Notes: generated by a model not told the origin, from the letters alone. 64,000 nt of DNA from Gluconobacter morbifer G707 (GCF_000234355.1 NZ_AGQV01000001.1:434001-498000); one strand, 5' to 3'; shown: positions 8,589-17,313, numbered from the stretch's first letter. Program-made: numbers and translations.

Positions 8589-8882
8589 AGGGCCCCCCGG
8601 AAAAAACCCCGGCCAGAATGATGTGTTGGGAAGAGCGACGTTCCGCGCATGAAAAGAGAGGATATTTCTTACGGAAAACAGTGACTTGAGACGGCTGAGG
8701 GTGGATTTCGCGCCGTCATTCGTATCCGTGGGGCTGGCGGGACGTTGTGTCGCACACTGGACCTTGTTCCAGATATGGCACAGGAAGAGAGGGACGAATG
8801 AAAAGTCCTGATCATTCCTGCAATATTCCGTCTCGGGTGGCGGTCCGTGGGAAGAGGTGAGGCATCCTGTAGGGAGTATGAA
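8589..8882. other. Intergenic stretch without a recognised gene
   Basis: Between the solute-binding protein gene and a small membrane-protein gene. Just after the stop codon there is a C-rich then A-rich stretch without a convincing terminator. The rest holds only short frames. The promoter of the downstream small genes is presumably here, but I cannot place it. Confidence 0.4.
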
Positions 8883-9143
8883 ATGTCGGTTGTCGTATCG
8901 GGCCCGGGAGCGCCAGACCAGGCAAAGATTGCGAAGGAGCAGGAACGGGTCCAGTCCGAGCGGGTTCTGAAGAAGCGCTTTATCGGCATGGTGCTGGGAC
9001 TGTTTCTGGCCCATGTCTATGTCGCTCTGGCGCTTTATTATACCTATATCGACTCCGCCAACCACTTCCATACGAGCTGGCTGGCTCTGTTCGGTGCTTT
9101 CGTGTCGTCCATGATATTCCTGTTCCATATTGGAATATCCTGA
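8883..9143 (+). CDS. Small two-helix membrane protein, hypothetical
   Basis: An 86-residue protein starting at the ATG at 8883, with AGGGAG upstream. Residues 1-32 are charged (KIAKEQERVQSERVLKKR) and probably helical. Two hydrophobic segments follow (about 33-53 and 63-84), separated by a His-containing loop. An in-frame start further upstream at 8847 lacks a ribosome site. I do not recognise a family. A second small two-helix gene follows after 43 bases, so the pair may form a transcription unit. It was possibly retained as a lineage-specific inner-membrane protein. Confidence 0.6.
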   Translation: MSVVVSGPGAPDQAKIAKEQERVQSERVLKKRFIGMVLGLFLAHVYVALALYYTYIDSANHFHTSWLALFGAFVSSMIFLFHIGIS

Positions 9144-9186
9144 TGAGTATCGATATCGCGTGGCCTGATCACCAAGGAGCCGTGGC

Positions 9187-9417
9187 ATGGTAGATCTGAA
9201 ATCGGAAAAGTGGCTTTCGCCCCTTATTTCCAGCTCCCTGTGGGCGCTTGTCCTGATCGACATTGCGGCCATGACCATCCTGCAGCATCAGGACTTCTTC
9301 CAGCCCTATGCCTTCATGGCATGGCCCTCCATTCCGATCGTCATCGCGATCGGATATTTCATCGGGCCGGCGATGGATACTGCGTTCGGAAAGCTGCTGC
9401 ATCGCGGCAGGTCCTGA
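9187..9417 (+). CDS. Small two-helix membrane protein, hypothetical
   Basis: A 76-residue protein with two predicted membrane segments (about 14-32 and 44-62), a short charged N-terminus (MVDLKSEKW) and a basic tail (KLLHRGRS). AAGGAG lies upstream of the ATG. It follows the other small membrane-protein gene by 43 bases and faces purD across about 130 bases. No family motif is recognisable and the function is unknown. Confidence 0.6.
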   Translation: MVDLKSEKWLSPLISSSLWALVLIDIAAMTILQHQDFFQPYAFMAWPSIPIVIAIGYFIGPAMDTAFGKLLHRGRS

Positions 9418-9544
9418 CAGACGCTGCATCACCCCTGTCCGGGGCGAGGGGTGATCGTCTGTTCCGGGGAAGGTCAGGCCGACAGGGTTTTGTCGTCCTG
9501 ACCCCAGGCCAGCCTTGGGGCCGGAGAAACCGTAACGTCCGGCT

Positions 9545-10774
9545 TCAGACCCCGATGTCCCGGCGGAAAATACCGTTATCCCACTGAATGGCCTGCACGC
9601 CTTCATAGGCGCGGTGCCGTGCGTCCTCCATGGTCGGTGCCGTGGCGCAGACGGTCAGGACGCGACCACCATCTGCGACCAGAACGCCATCAGCCAGTTT
9701 TGTGCCCGCATGGAACACGGAGACACCCGGCACGGCTTCCGCCCGTTCAATGCCCGTGATGCGTCCGCCTTTTTTCGGAGCGTCCGGATAGCCTTTTGCC
9801 GCCAAGACAACGGAAATGGAGGCTTTGTCGGAAAAAGTGACGGCGGCATTGTCGAGGTTCCCGTCCGCGAGAGCCGCGAGAACCGGCAGGAGGTCGGATT
9901 CCAGACGGATGAGCAGCGCCTGCGCTTCCGGGTCTCCGAAGCGGACGTTGTATTCGATCAGTCTGGGACCGTCTTCCGTCAGCATCAGTCCTGCGAAGAT
10001 CACGCCCCGGAACGGTGTTCCCCTGCGGACCATCTCCGCCAGCATGGGGCGGACTGTCAGGTCGAGCGCCTGTTCCTGTGCAGCACGGTCAAAGCCGGGA
10101 GGGGGAGAGATGGCCCCCATGCCACCGGTGTTCGGTCCGGTATCGCCTTCGCCAAGGCGTTTGTGATCCCGCGCCGCACCGATCAGCACGGCTTTGTCGT
10201 CCGCGCAGAATGCAAAGAGGGAGACTTCGCGCCCGACCAGACATTCCTCGATGACCAGCGGCATGCCAAGCCTGCGAACAGCGTCCTCCGCCTCCGCCAC
10301 ACTCTGTGCGACCACGACGCCTTTGCCTGCCGCCAGTCCGTCCGCCTTCACAACGATTGGCGCGCCACGACGCCGCACGAAGTCCAGCGCGTCTGCTTCG
10401 TTATCGAAGCGCTCCCATTTCGCGGTGGGAATACCGGCAGCGTCAGCTACCTCCTTGGTGAAAGCCTTGCTGCCTTCCAGCAGGGCAGCGGCCCGGGTCG
10501 GGCCGGCGCAGCGAATACCGGCCTCGGCGCAGGCATCGGCCAGTCCCGCAACCAGCGGGGCCTCGGGGCCGGGGACCAAAAGATCGATGGACTGTTCCTG
10601 TGCGAAGCGGATCAGACCGGGAACATCATTCGCCTTCAGGGGGACGAGCGTGGCGATTTCCGCCATGCCCGGATTGCCCGGCGCGGCGAAAAGCGCGGAA
10701 AGGCCGGGCGAACGCGCCAGGCATGTGGCGAGCGCATGTTCCCGCCCTCCGGAACCGACCAGCAAAACGCGCAT
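9545..10774 (-). CDS. purD: Phosphoribosylamine--glycine ligase (GARS)
   Basis: A 409-residue enzyme that joins glycine to 5-phosphoribosylamine with ATP, the second step of purine synthesis. The N-terminus MRVLLVGSGGREHALA is the hallmark of GARS. The ATP-grasp part includes VVKADGLAAGKGV and the GPNTGGMGA signature, and VRFGDPEAQ lies in the metal/ATP site. Length matches single-function bacterial PurD. It diverges from xseA, with only 64 bases between the two start codons, so the two promoters must be compact or overlapping. Confidence 0.97.
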   Translation of the reverse strand: MRVLLVGSGGREHALATCLARSPGLSALFAAPGNPGMAEIATLVPLKANDVPGLIRFAQEQSIDLLVPGPEAPLVAGLADACAEAGIRCAGPTRAAALLEGSKAFTKEVADAAGIPTAKWERFDNEADALDFVRRRGAPIVVKADGLAAGKGVVVAQSVAEAEDAVRRLGMPLVIEECLVGREVSLFAFCADDKAVLIGAARDHKRLGEGDTGPNTGGMGAISPPPGFDRAAQEQALDLTVRPMLAEMVRRGTPFRGVIFAGLMLTEDGPRLIEYNVRFGDPEAQALLIRLESDLLPVLAALADGNLDNAAVTFSDKASISVVLAAKGYPDAPKKGGRITGIERAEAVPGVSVFHAGTKLADGVLVADGGRVLTVCATAPTMEDARHRAYEGVQAIQWDNGIFRRDIGV

Positions 10775-10838
10775 TCCGCTTTATCCTTTGTTCATCTGTG
10801 GGCTTCGTTTGTCGCCGTGCGTAGCATAGACTGCCCAT

Positions 10839-12392
10839 ATGATGGAGAGCGATGAACCGTCCGCGCACGGGAATGTACCGCAATATTCCGTTTCCGAGAT
10901 TTCGGGGGCGATCAAACGCACGCTCGAAAGCGGGTTTGGCCGCGTGCGCGTGCGCGGGGAGGTGACGGAACTCAAGCGCTATGCCTCGGGGCATGTCTAT
11001 CTGTCGCTGAAGGATGAAGGAGGCAAGATCGCCGGGGTCATCTGGCGCGGCAGTGTCTCGCGCCTTGGCATGGCGCCGGAGAATGGCAACGAAGTCATCG
11101 CGACCGGCCGCGTCTCGGCCTATGGTGAGCGCTCCAGCTATCAGCTCATCATTGATCGCATGGAGTTCGCGGGCGAGGGGGCCTTGCTGGCGAATATCGA
11201 GCGTCTGCGCCGCAGGTTGCTGGACGAAGGATTATTCGCGCCGGAGCGCAAGAAGCCTATCCCGTTTCTGCCCATGCTTGTTGGCGTCATCACGTCGCGG
11301 TCCGGCGCGGTTCTGCACGATATCCGGACCACTATTGCCCGACGTTTTCCACGCGATGTGCTGCTTTGGCCAGTCCCGGTGCAGGGCGAAGGCGCTGCCG
11401 CTCGGATTGCCGCCGCAATTGAAGGGATGTCCGTCCGGCAGCCGCGCAGACCGGATGTCCTGATCGTGGCGCGGGGAGGCGGTTCGCTCGAAGACCTGAT
11501 GGCCTTCAATGACGAACGGGTCCTGCATGCGGTGGCGACCTGTCCGATTCCCGTCATTTCCGCTGTCGGGCACGAAACGGACACGACCCTGATCGATCTG
11601 GTATCTGACCGTCGCGCTCCGACGCCAACGGCCGCCGCGGAAATGGCCGTGCCGCTGCGTTCCGAACTCGTAGCGGATCTGGCGCATCGCAATGCGCGTC
11701 TGACCGGAGCGCTGATACGCATCATGCAGACAGACCGTGCCCGCCTGGAGCAGGCAGCGGCGCGTCTGCCGGATCTGCCCGCCCTGCTGGATTCTGCGCG
11801 GATGCGGCTGGAAGACCGTAGCCAGAGGCTCGATCTGGCCCTGCCGTCTTTTGTCATGCGTGCGCGGAGCCGTCTGGATGCGCCGGGGCGGCAGCTGCCC
11901 TCACCGGAGCTGCTGATCGGCCGGAGCCGTGCACGTCTGCAAGCGCTGCCGCTTCCGGCTCCAGATGTGCTCATGGCGCGCGCCAGGGCGCGGCTGACCT
12001 CTCCTGCTGCCCATCTTCCGCCTCCGGACCTGATGCTGGAGCGGGCACGGCGGGACATGAACGCGGCATCGGCCGCACTGGATATGGCGTGGCAGCGGGG
12101 AATCCAGAACTTTCAGCTCCGCATCGAACGCCAGCGGCTGTCTCCGGAGGTCCTGAAAAGCACCATCCGCCTTCAGAGAGCGCGGCTTGATGGTCTGGGC
12201 AGCCATCTTGAAGCCGTTTCTCCACTGGCCATTCTCAGCCGGGGATATGCCCTGGTTCAGGACAGCAGAGGTCGTCCCGTAACCAGCGCGCAGGCCCAAC
12301 CGGCAAACGGTCGTGTCGTTCTGTCTTTCGCAGATGGCGAACGTGGGGCAAAACTGGATACCCTTTCGTCACAGGGCGATCTCGGACTCTGA
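10839..12392 (+). CDS. xseA: Exodeoxyribonuclease VII large subunit
   Basis: A 517-residue subunit of the single-strand-specific exonuclease VII. The N-terminal OB-fold covers about residues 15-115 (VRVRGEVTELKRYASGH). The catalytic domain carries VITSRSGAVLHDI, ARGGGSLEDLMAFND and GHETDTTLIDLVSDRRAPTPTAAAE-type motifs. Residues about 309-413 form five degenerate units of roughly 20-22 residues with a core LPxPxxLxxRARxRL. This corresponds to the helical stalk that carries XseB subunits in this family. The C-terminus has the conserved LAILSRGYALV. No xseB is adjacent. The gene probably shares its 3' region with the next lipoprotein gene. Confidence 0.95.
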   Translation: MMESDEPSAHGNVPQYSVSEISGAIKRTLESGFGRVRVRGEVTELKRYASGHVYLSLKDEGGKIAGVIWRGSVSRLGMAPENGNEVIATGRVSAYGERSSYQLIIDRMEFAGEGALLANIERLRRRLLDEGLFAPERKKPIPFLPMLVGVITSRSGAVLHDIRTTIARRFPRDVLLWPVPVQGEGAAARIAAAIEGMSVRQPRRPDVLIVARGGGSLEDLMAFNDERVLHAVATCPIPVISAVGHETDTTLIDLVSDRRAPTPTAAAEMAVPLRSELVADLAHRNARLTGALIRIMQTDRARLEQAAARLPDLPALLDSARMRLEDRSQRLDLALPSFVMRARSRLDAPGRQLPSPELLIGRSRARLQALPLPAPDVLMARARARLTSPAAHLPPPDLMLERARRDMNAASAALDMAWQRGIQNFQLRIERQRLSPEVLKSTIRLQRARLDGLGSHLEAVSPLAILSRGYALVQDSRGRPVTSAQAQPANGRVVLSFADGERGAKLDTLSSQGDLGL

Positions 12393-12430
12393 AATTCCCG
12401 GGTGCCCGTGCTGTTTTTTTCGGAGTCTGC

Positions 12431-12802
12431 ATGCGTTCGTATTGGCCAAGTCTTGTCATCGTGCCACTTCTTGCCGCCTGTGCGCAGCAACCTGCCGCGT
12501 CTGTGCGGCCTGCTGCTGTCCAGCAGCAGGCACGCCCCAAAATTCCACCGCAGGACTTTGCCCCCGGCCTTGCGGATGAGACGCCCGTGGAAGGCAATGG
12601 CAAAAAACAGCTTTTCAACGATCCTTCCGCGCCGTTGAACACGCCGCTTTGTGGTTCGGCTCTTCAGGAGGCAGCCCAGGCCGGAGCGGCAATCTATCCT
12701 CAGGGGCTTGCTACGCCGAGCAACTGTCCGCGCAATGCCTGTTTTGAACCACTGACGGGTACCTATATTGCGGCGACTGGCAACCGGAGCGTCTGTCGCT
12801 AA
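12431..12802 (+). CDS. Small lipoprotein, hypothetical
   Basis: A 123-residue protein with a signal sequence ending LLAACAQQ (lipobox, Cys about 17), so it is predicted to be lipid-anchored. The mature part is Pro/Ala/Gln-rich, then has a segment with four cysteines near the C-terminus (PLCGSA, SNCPRNACF, VCR) that could form disulfides in the periplasm. I do not recognise a family. It starts 38 bases after xseA on the same strand and is followed by a strong hairpin terminator. Confidence 0.65.
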   Translation: MRSYWPSLVIVPLLAACAQQPAASVRPAAVQQQARPKIPPQDFAPGLADETPVEGNGKKQLFNDPSAPLNTPLCGSALQEAAQAGAAIYPQGLATPSNCPRNACFEPLTGTYIAATGNRSVCR

Positions 12803-12828
12803 AAACTGCTCTGAAAGCAGATGGTACG

Positions 12829-12866
12829 AAAAAAGGCCGACCGGAACATTCCGGTCGGCCTTTTTT
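12829..12866. terminator. Strong bidirectional terminator
   Basis: A perfect 16-bp inverted repeat (12831-12846 and 12849-12864) has an A-run on its left and a T-run on its right. It can end both the lipoprotein gene (+) and the RNase E gene (-). Confidence 0.9.
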
Positions 12867-12899
12867 ACTGTCAGACCCGGGAAGGGAAACGCTGACGGA

Positions 12900-15707
12900 T
12901 CAGCGTTTCCACCAGCCCACGCGACGCTTTGACGGCGCAATGTCATCCACGTTGACAGGCTGGAGGACGTTCCCGTCTTCTGACGTTTCTGAAGCTGAAG
13001 CTTCAGCCTTTTTGGTAGTGCGGCGTGTGCGGGTCCGCTTCGGCTTGGCCGGAGCTTCCTCGACCGGTGTGGTGCTTTCCTCGGTTATGACAGGTTCAGC
13101 AGCCTTGGCCTTCGTGGACCGGCGTCCGCGCTTGGGCTTCGGCGCGTCTTCCGCAGCCGTCGGAGACGGTTCCTCCGTTACGGGGACCGAGGCCTCGGAC
13201 GTGTTTGCCGCTGGCTCGGCCGGAGTTTCCTTTCTGGAGGTGCGACGCGCGCGCGTCCGTTTCGGCTTTGGCGCGGCTTCCGGTTCGGAAATGGCTGGTT
13301 CCTCGACAGGTGTCGGGCTTTCAATCGGCGTGGTTCCGATCTCGATCACGGTCGTTTCCGGCTCCGGCGCCACAGAGCGATGCGTCTGGCTGCTCTGTTC
13401 CAGTTCGGCCTGTTCGATCACATCGAAGATGTCGAAGCTGCCACCAAACGGATCGGCAGGTGTGGGGCCGGCATAAGGGGCCTGGACCGGCCGTTCCTCA
13501 CGCTGACGGTTCTCGGTCCCGTTGCCGCGGTTGCTGTTGTTGCGCGGGGTGCGCTCATACCGGTTCTGACGGGGCTGCGAACGCGGCTGTTCCGGTTCGG
13601 CAAGTGCGCTGGACGTATTGACGGAAGGCTGCTCTTCCTCGTCCTTCTGAACCCGCTTGAACCGTGTCCTGCGGCGTCCCGGGATCAGCCCTTCCTCCGT
13701 TACGGGGGGGGAGGCGTGTTCCTGCGCTTCCACAGGATCCGGCTCTCCGTCCACGATAACAGCTTCCTCGATCACCTCCGTCCGTGCGTCCTGCGAAGTC
13801 TGCTCGGCCGTCTGGTCGCGGCGATTGCCGCGGCGGCGGCGGCGGCGGCGGCGGCCGTTGCCGTTTTCTTCACCATTATCGCCAGACTGGACATCGCTGA
13901 TGACTTCCGCCGTGACGGGCGACGCCACGGCAACCGCACGCTGCGGTGCTGCCGGTGCCGCTTCTTCGACGATCTCGATGGTCCGGACCTTTTCAGGAGC
14001 CCGCACCATTGCCGGGGCAGATGTCTGCGGACGCAGCCGCTCGATATGCATGTCGGCGGCCGGGAGGTTCTCTTCCGTGCGGAAGATGACCCGCATGCGG
14101 TGACGCTGTTCGATTTCGCTCAGCCAGGAACGCTTGTTGTTGAGGATGTAGAGCGCGATCTCGGAGCCGACGTGCACTTCCACCTCGGCGGCGCGCTGCC
14201 TGGCGCCTTCCTCGTCAATGGCGCGCATGACATGCAGGGCCGAACTTTCGGTGCCGCGGATGAAGCCCGTGCCCTGACAGTGCGGGCAGGGTGACAGGAG
14301 CGATTCCGCAATGGACGGGCGGAGGCGCTGGCGGGACATTTCCAGAAGGCCGAAATGCGAGATATGGCCTACCTGGATGCGCGCACGGTCGGAGCGGAGA
14401 GCTTCCTTGAGGCGCTTTTCCACCTGTGCGTTGTGACGGCGACTTTCCATGTCGATGAAGTCGATCACGACAAGACCGGCAAGGTCACGCAGACGCAGCT
14501 GCCGGGCGACTTCCTCGGCGGCTTCGAGGTTGGTGCGGACAGCCGTTTCCTCGATGTTGCGCTGGGAGGTGGACTTGCCGGAGTTCACGTCGATGGCGAC
14601 GAGGGCTTCCGTCTGGTTGATGACCAGATAGCCACCGGAGCGCAGACGTGCCGTCGGGGAAAACATCGCATCCAGATGGCCTTCGACATTGTAATGCGCG
14701 AAGAGGCTCTGACCGTGATTCTGCCACAGCTTCACCTTGTTAGCGTTGTGCGGCATCAGCAGGCGCATGAATTCGCGCGCACTCTTCCAGGCGGTTTCGC
14801 CATCCACGATGATATCGTCGATGTCCTTGGAATAAAGATCCCGGATGGCACGCTTGATGAGGCTTGCTTCCTCGTACACCAGCGTGGGCGCGACGGAGGA
14901 GAGCGCGTGGGAGCGGATATCGTCCCACAGCTGGAGCAGGTATTCGCAGTCTCGGACGATTTCCGGGCCCGGCCGGCCGGCACCTGCGGTGCGGACGATC
15001 ATGGCCATGGATTTCGGCAGGTTGAGTTCCGCGATGATGTCCCGCAGGCGGCGGCGGTCGGTTTCAGACGTGATCTTGCGCGAGACACCGCCGCCCCTCA
15101 GGGCGTTGGGCATCAGCACGCAGTAGCGGCCGGCCAGCGAGATATAGGTGGTCAGGGCCGCGCCCTTGTTGCCACGCTCTTCCTTGACAACCTGCACCAG
15201 CAGAACCTGACGGCGGCGGATGACTTCCTGGATCTTGTAGCTGCGCAGGAAGCGGGCCGTGCGACGTGAAGATGCAGTCTCTTCGCCCGTATCATGCTCG
15301 CCACCGACTGTCTCCGGCGTGCTGCGGTCCTGCACGTCACCATTATCCGGGTCTTCGGAAACGGGTTCGGCGTCCACATCCTCGTTTTCGGAGGCGTCGG
15401 CCTGCTGTTCGGCGGCCATTTCCTCTTCCTGGAGCGCGATCAGTTTTTCGCGGTCTGCGACAGGGATCTGGAAATAATCCGGATGAATTTCGCTGAAGGC
15501 AAGGAAACCATGACGGTTGCCGCCATATTCCACGAAAGCGGCCTGTAGGCTCGGCTCCACGCGGACGACCTTGGCAAGATAGATATTGCCCTTGAGCTGC
15601 TTCTTGGTCGATGTCTCAACGTCATAATCTTCGACGCGGTCACCATCCATGACCACGACACGCGTTTCTTCTGCGTGCGTGGTGTCGATGAGCATACGCT
15701 TGGTCAT
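12900..15707 (-). CDS. rne: Ribonuclease E/G
   Basis: A 935-residue endoribonuclease of the RNase E family, which initiates mRNA decay and rRNA/tRNA processing and scaffolds the degradosome. I chose the start at MTKRMLIDTTHAEETRV; in-frame sequence upstream of 15707 looks untranslated. The S1 RNA-binding domain (GNIYLAKVVRVEPSLQ) is split by an acidic insert at about residues 95-150, as in other alphaproteobacteria. The catalytic part shows VAIDVNSGKST (about 370) and LVVIDFIDME, and the zinc link is CPHCQGTG (about 475). The C-terminal half is low complexity, with an eight-Arg tract and three Lys/Pro/Arg repeats (PKPKRTRARRT-like), typical of a degradosome scaffold, ending VGWWKR. Confidence 0.95.
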   Translation of the reverse strand: MTKRMLIDTTHAEETRVVVMDGDRVEDYDVETSTKKQLKGNIYLAKVVRVEPSLQAAFVEYGGNRHGFLAFSEIHPDYFQIPVADREKLIALQEEEMAAEQQADASENEDVDAEPVSEDPDNGDVQDRSTPETVGGEHDTGEETASSRRTARFLRSYKIQEVIRRRQVLLVQVVKEERGNKGAALTTYISLAGRYCVLMPNALRGGGVSRKITSETDRRRLRDIIAELNLPKSMAMIVRTAGAGRPGPEIVRDCEYLLQLWDDIRSHALSSVAPTLVYEEASLIKRAIRDLYSKDIDDIIVDGETAWKSAREFMRLLMPHNANKVKLWQNHGQSLFAHYNVEGHLDAMFSPTARLRSGGYLVINQTEALVAIDVNSGKSTSQRNIEETAVRTNLEAAEEVARQLRLRDLAGLVVIDFIDMESRRHNAQVEKRLKEALRSDRARIQVGHISHFGLLEMSRQRLRPSIAESLLSPCPHCQGTGFIRGTESSALHVMRAIDEEGARQRAAEVEVHVGSEIALYILNNKRSWLSEIEQRHRMRVIFRTEENLPAADMHIERLRPQTSAPAMVRAPEKVRTIEIVEEAAPAAPQRAVAVASPVTAEVISDVQSGDNGEENGNGRRRRRRRRGNRRDQTAEQTSQDARTEVIEEAVIVDGEPDPVEAQEHASPPVTEEGLIPGRRRTRFKRVQKDEEEQPSVNTSSALAEPEQPRSQPRQNRYERTPRNNSNRGNGTENRQREERPVQAPYAGPTPADPFGGSFDIFDVIEQAELEQSSQTHRSVAPEPETTVIEIGTTPIESPTPVEEPAISEPEAAPKPKRTRARRTSRKETPAEPAANTSEASVPVTEEPSPTAAEDAPKPKRGRRSTKAKAAEPVITEESTTPVEEAPAKPKRTRTRRTTKKAEASASETSEDGNVLQPVNVDDIAPSKRRVGWWKR

Positions 15708-16267
15708 GAAAAACTGAACTCCACGGTGTTCGCGCGGGGCAGCCTTGGCCGGACGGAACACCAGAATTTTACGGGGTGGAGGGACCAGCGCATCAGGATT
15801 GTCTTACCGCGGGACACTGTAGGTCCCGGTAAGACAATGTTCCAGACTGCGCGCACGTAACGTGTCATTCGGTCCCTGATCAGACGTCCTGTCTCTTTCG
15901 TGGGAAACAGGATGAAGACGTATTCCGGGCGGATTTTGGAAAACCGTACCGGATGTGAACTATCCCGCCGGAGCAGCCCGGTCAGGACATGGCACAGATG
16001 GCAAATCAGGCTCATGTCGAACGACGGGGCGTCACGGCTCGGACAATGGAGGCGGGAGCGGTACGGGGAAAACAGAGAAGCCCGCAGACGATCGGACCGC
16101 ACTCTTCAGGTCCTCTGCACAGGATGGCGTAAACGCGCCACTCTGGCAAGCACTGGTATTCACCATGCGTTTTCTCTGACTCGCATGACGGGAAAGCCAT
16201 GTTCCAGCCGCAGTTTTCGCTGTAATATCGACCTCAGTGGCAGGATGGCGGCAGAAGGGTTCGGAAC
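15708..16267. other. Intergenic region between divergent rne and amidase genes
   Basis: About 560 bases with no convincing gene. It must hold the promoter and long leader of rne (leftward) and the promoter of the amidase gene (rightward). Its clearest element is the long inverted repeat at 15798-15838. A second, weaker inverted repeat (TCCTGT/ACAGGA arms) lies at about 15890-15915. Confidence 0.5.
15798..15838 (-). promoter_or_regulatory. Long inverted repeat in the presumed rne 5' leader
   Basis: Arms 15798-15815 and 15823-15838 are complementary over 16 pairs with a two-base bulge and a 7-base loop. It lies about 90 bases upstream of the chosen rne start. There is no T-run on either side, so it is not an obvious terminator. 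RNase E genes are autoregulated through leader structures in E. coli; the same role here is an inference from position only. Confidence 0.5.
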
Positions 16268-17107
16268 ATGGTGACGCGACGCACGCTGGTCGGGAGTCTG
16301 GGCAGTCTTTCCCTGCTTGCGCCTGCTGAAGGGCTGGCCCGTCACCTCGTGGCCCGTCACCAGAGCAGCCACACCCTCCACGCTCCGGCCGTGCATCGCA
16401 ATGTCCCGCCACCGAAGCCGCTGGTCATGCTCGACCCGGGACATGGTGGCAAGGATCCCGGAGCCATCGGTATTTCAGGGACATACGAAAAGCATATTGC
16501 AGAGGCCGCCGCGTCCGAACTGCACCGGCAGCTTCTGGCATCCGGACAGTATCGCGTGGCTTTGACCCGGTCAGAGGACCGCTTCATCCCGCTGGAAGGG
16601 CGGGTGGATCTGGCCCGGAAACACGCTGCCCATCTCTTCATTTCCATGCATGCCGACGCCCTGCATGACCGAAGCGTGCGCGGAGCGAGCGTCTATACGA
16701 TGTCCAATGGTGCCTCGGATGCACAGACGGCGGCCCTGGCGCGGACGGAAAACAGTGCGGACCGCTTTGCAGGGCCGGCATTTCACGGCATGTCCCCCGA
16801 GGTTCAGCAGATCCTGGCCAGTCTGGTCTCGGAAGAGACGCGGCGCGGTTCCGCCCATATGGCGGCAAGCGTGGTCAGTTCGTTCCGAAACAGGATCGGA
16901 CTGCTGGGTCATCCCTCCCGTCATGCTGCTTTCGTGGTGCTGAAATCGGCAGAGATTCCTTCTGTTCTGGTGGAAATGGGGTTCATGTCGAATCATCTGG
17001 ATGAGGCCGCGCTGCGGCAGGCCGTGCACCGGACGCAGATTGCCAGTGCCATGAAAACCGCCGTGGACCGTTATTTCGCGTCCCGTCCTATGCTCATGAC
17101 GGGCTGA
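16268..17107 (+). CDS. N-acetylmuramoyl-L-alanine amidase (Amidase_3)
   Basis: A 279-residue periplasmic zinc amidase that cleaves the lactyl-amide bond between peptide and glycan in murein, for cell separation. The N-terminus MVTRRTLVGSLGSLSLL looks like a Tat-type twin-Arg signal. The catalytic domain spans about 53-270, with zinc ligands in DPGHGGKDPGA, in the following Glu region (HIAEAAASEL) and in ISMHADAL, and a catalytic Glu in VLVEMGFMSN. No N-terminal AMIN domain is visible, so it is a short AmiC-like form. An rne-amidase arrangement is common in proteobacteria, although here the two are divergent. Confidence 0.9.
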   Translation: MVTRRTLVGSLGSLSLLAPAEGLARHLVARHQSSHTLHAPAVHRNVPPPKPLVMLDPGHGGKDPGAIGISGTYEKHIAEAAASELHRQLLASGQYRVALTRSEDRFIPLEGRVDLARKHAAHLFISMHADALHDRSVRGASVYTMSNGASDAQTAALARTENSADRFAGPAFHGMSPEVQQILASLVSEETRRGSAHMAASVVSSFRNRIGLLGHPSRHAAFVVLKSAEIPSVLVEMGFMSNHLDEAALRQAVHRTQIASAMKTAVDRYFASRPMLMTG

Positions 17108-17183
17108 TCTGCGTCGTGTGCAATCATATCAATCGCTGCATGCGGGTTGCGCATGACGAAAGAATCGGTCATTTTCCCGCCCC

Positions 17184-17228
17184 ATGACGTTTCTTTCGAT
17201 CCTCTCGCTTCGACTTACCGGCCCCTGA
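17184..17228 (+). CDS. Putative leucine-rich leader peptide upstream of leuA
   Basis: A 14-codon frame, MTFLSILSLRLTGP then TGA, with four Leu codons (CTT, CTC, CTT, CTT) plus Ile and Phe within nine residues. It lies 130 bases upstream of the leuA start and overlaps the left arm of an 11-bp inverted repeat at its stop codon. This matches the plan of attenuation leaders of branched-chain amino acid genes. Against it, I see no strong ribosome site before the ATG and no T-run after the hairpin. Confidence 0.35.
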   Translation: MTFLSILSLRLTGP

Positions 17229-17269
17229 ACGCCCTTCCAGGCGGGCAGCGCTTCCGTTGCGTTCAGGGG
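17222..17269 (+). promoter_or_regulatory. Candidate attenuation stem-loop in the leuA leader
   Basis: A perfect 11-bp inverted repeat (17222-17232 with 17259-17269) encloses 26 bases that contain a smaller 4-bp hairpin. Its left arm covers the stop codon of the putative leader peptide, so ribosome position could decide folding. The right arm is not followed by a T-run. If regulatory, it may act as an antiterminator or on translation. Confidence 0.4.
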
Positions 17270-17313
17270 ATGACAGACAGACCGACCACCCTGAACAGCG
17301 AGACGATCCTTTC

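Noticed and set aside
13820-13880. GCC/GCG-rich repeat that might be read as a DNA repeat element
   Set aside because: It encodes the poly-Arg tract of RNase E, so the repetition is explained by the protein.
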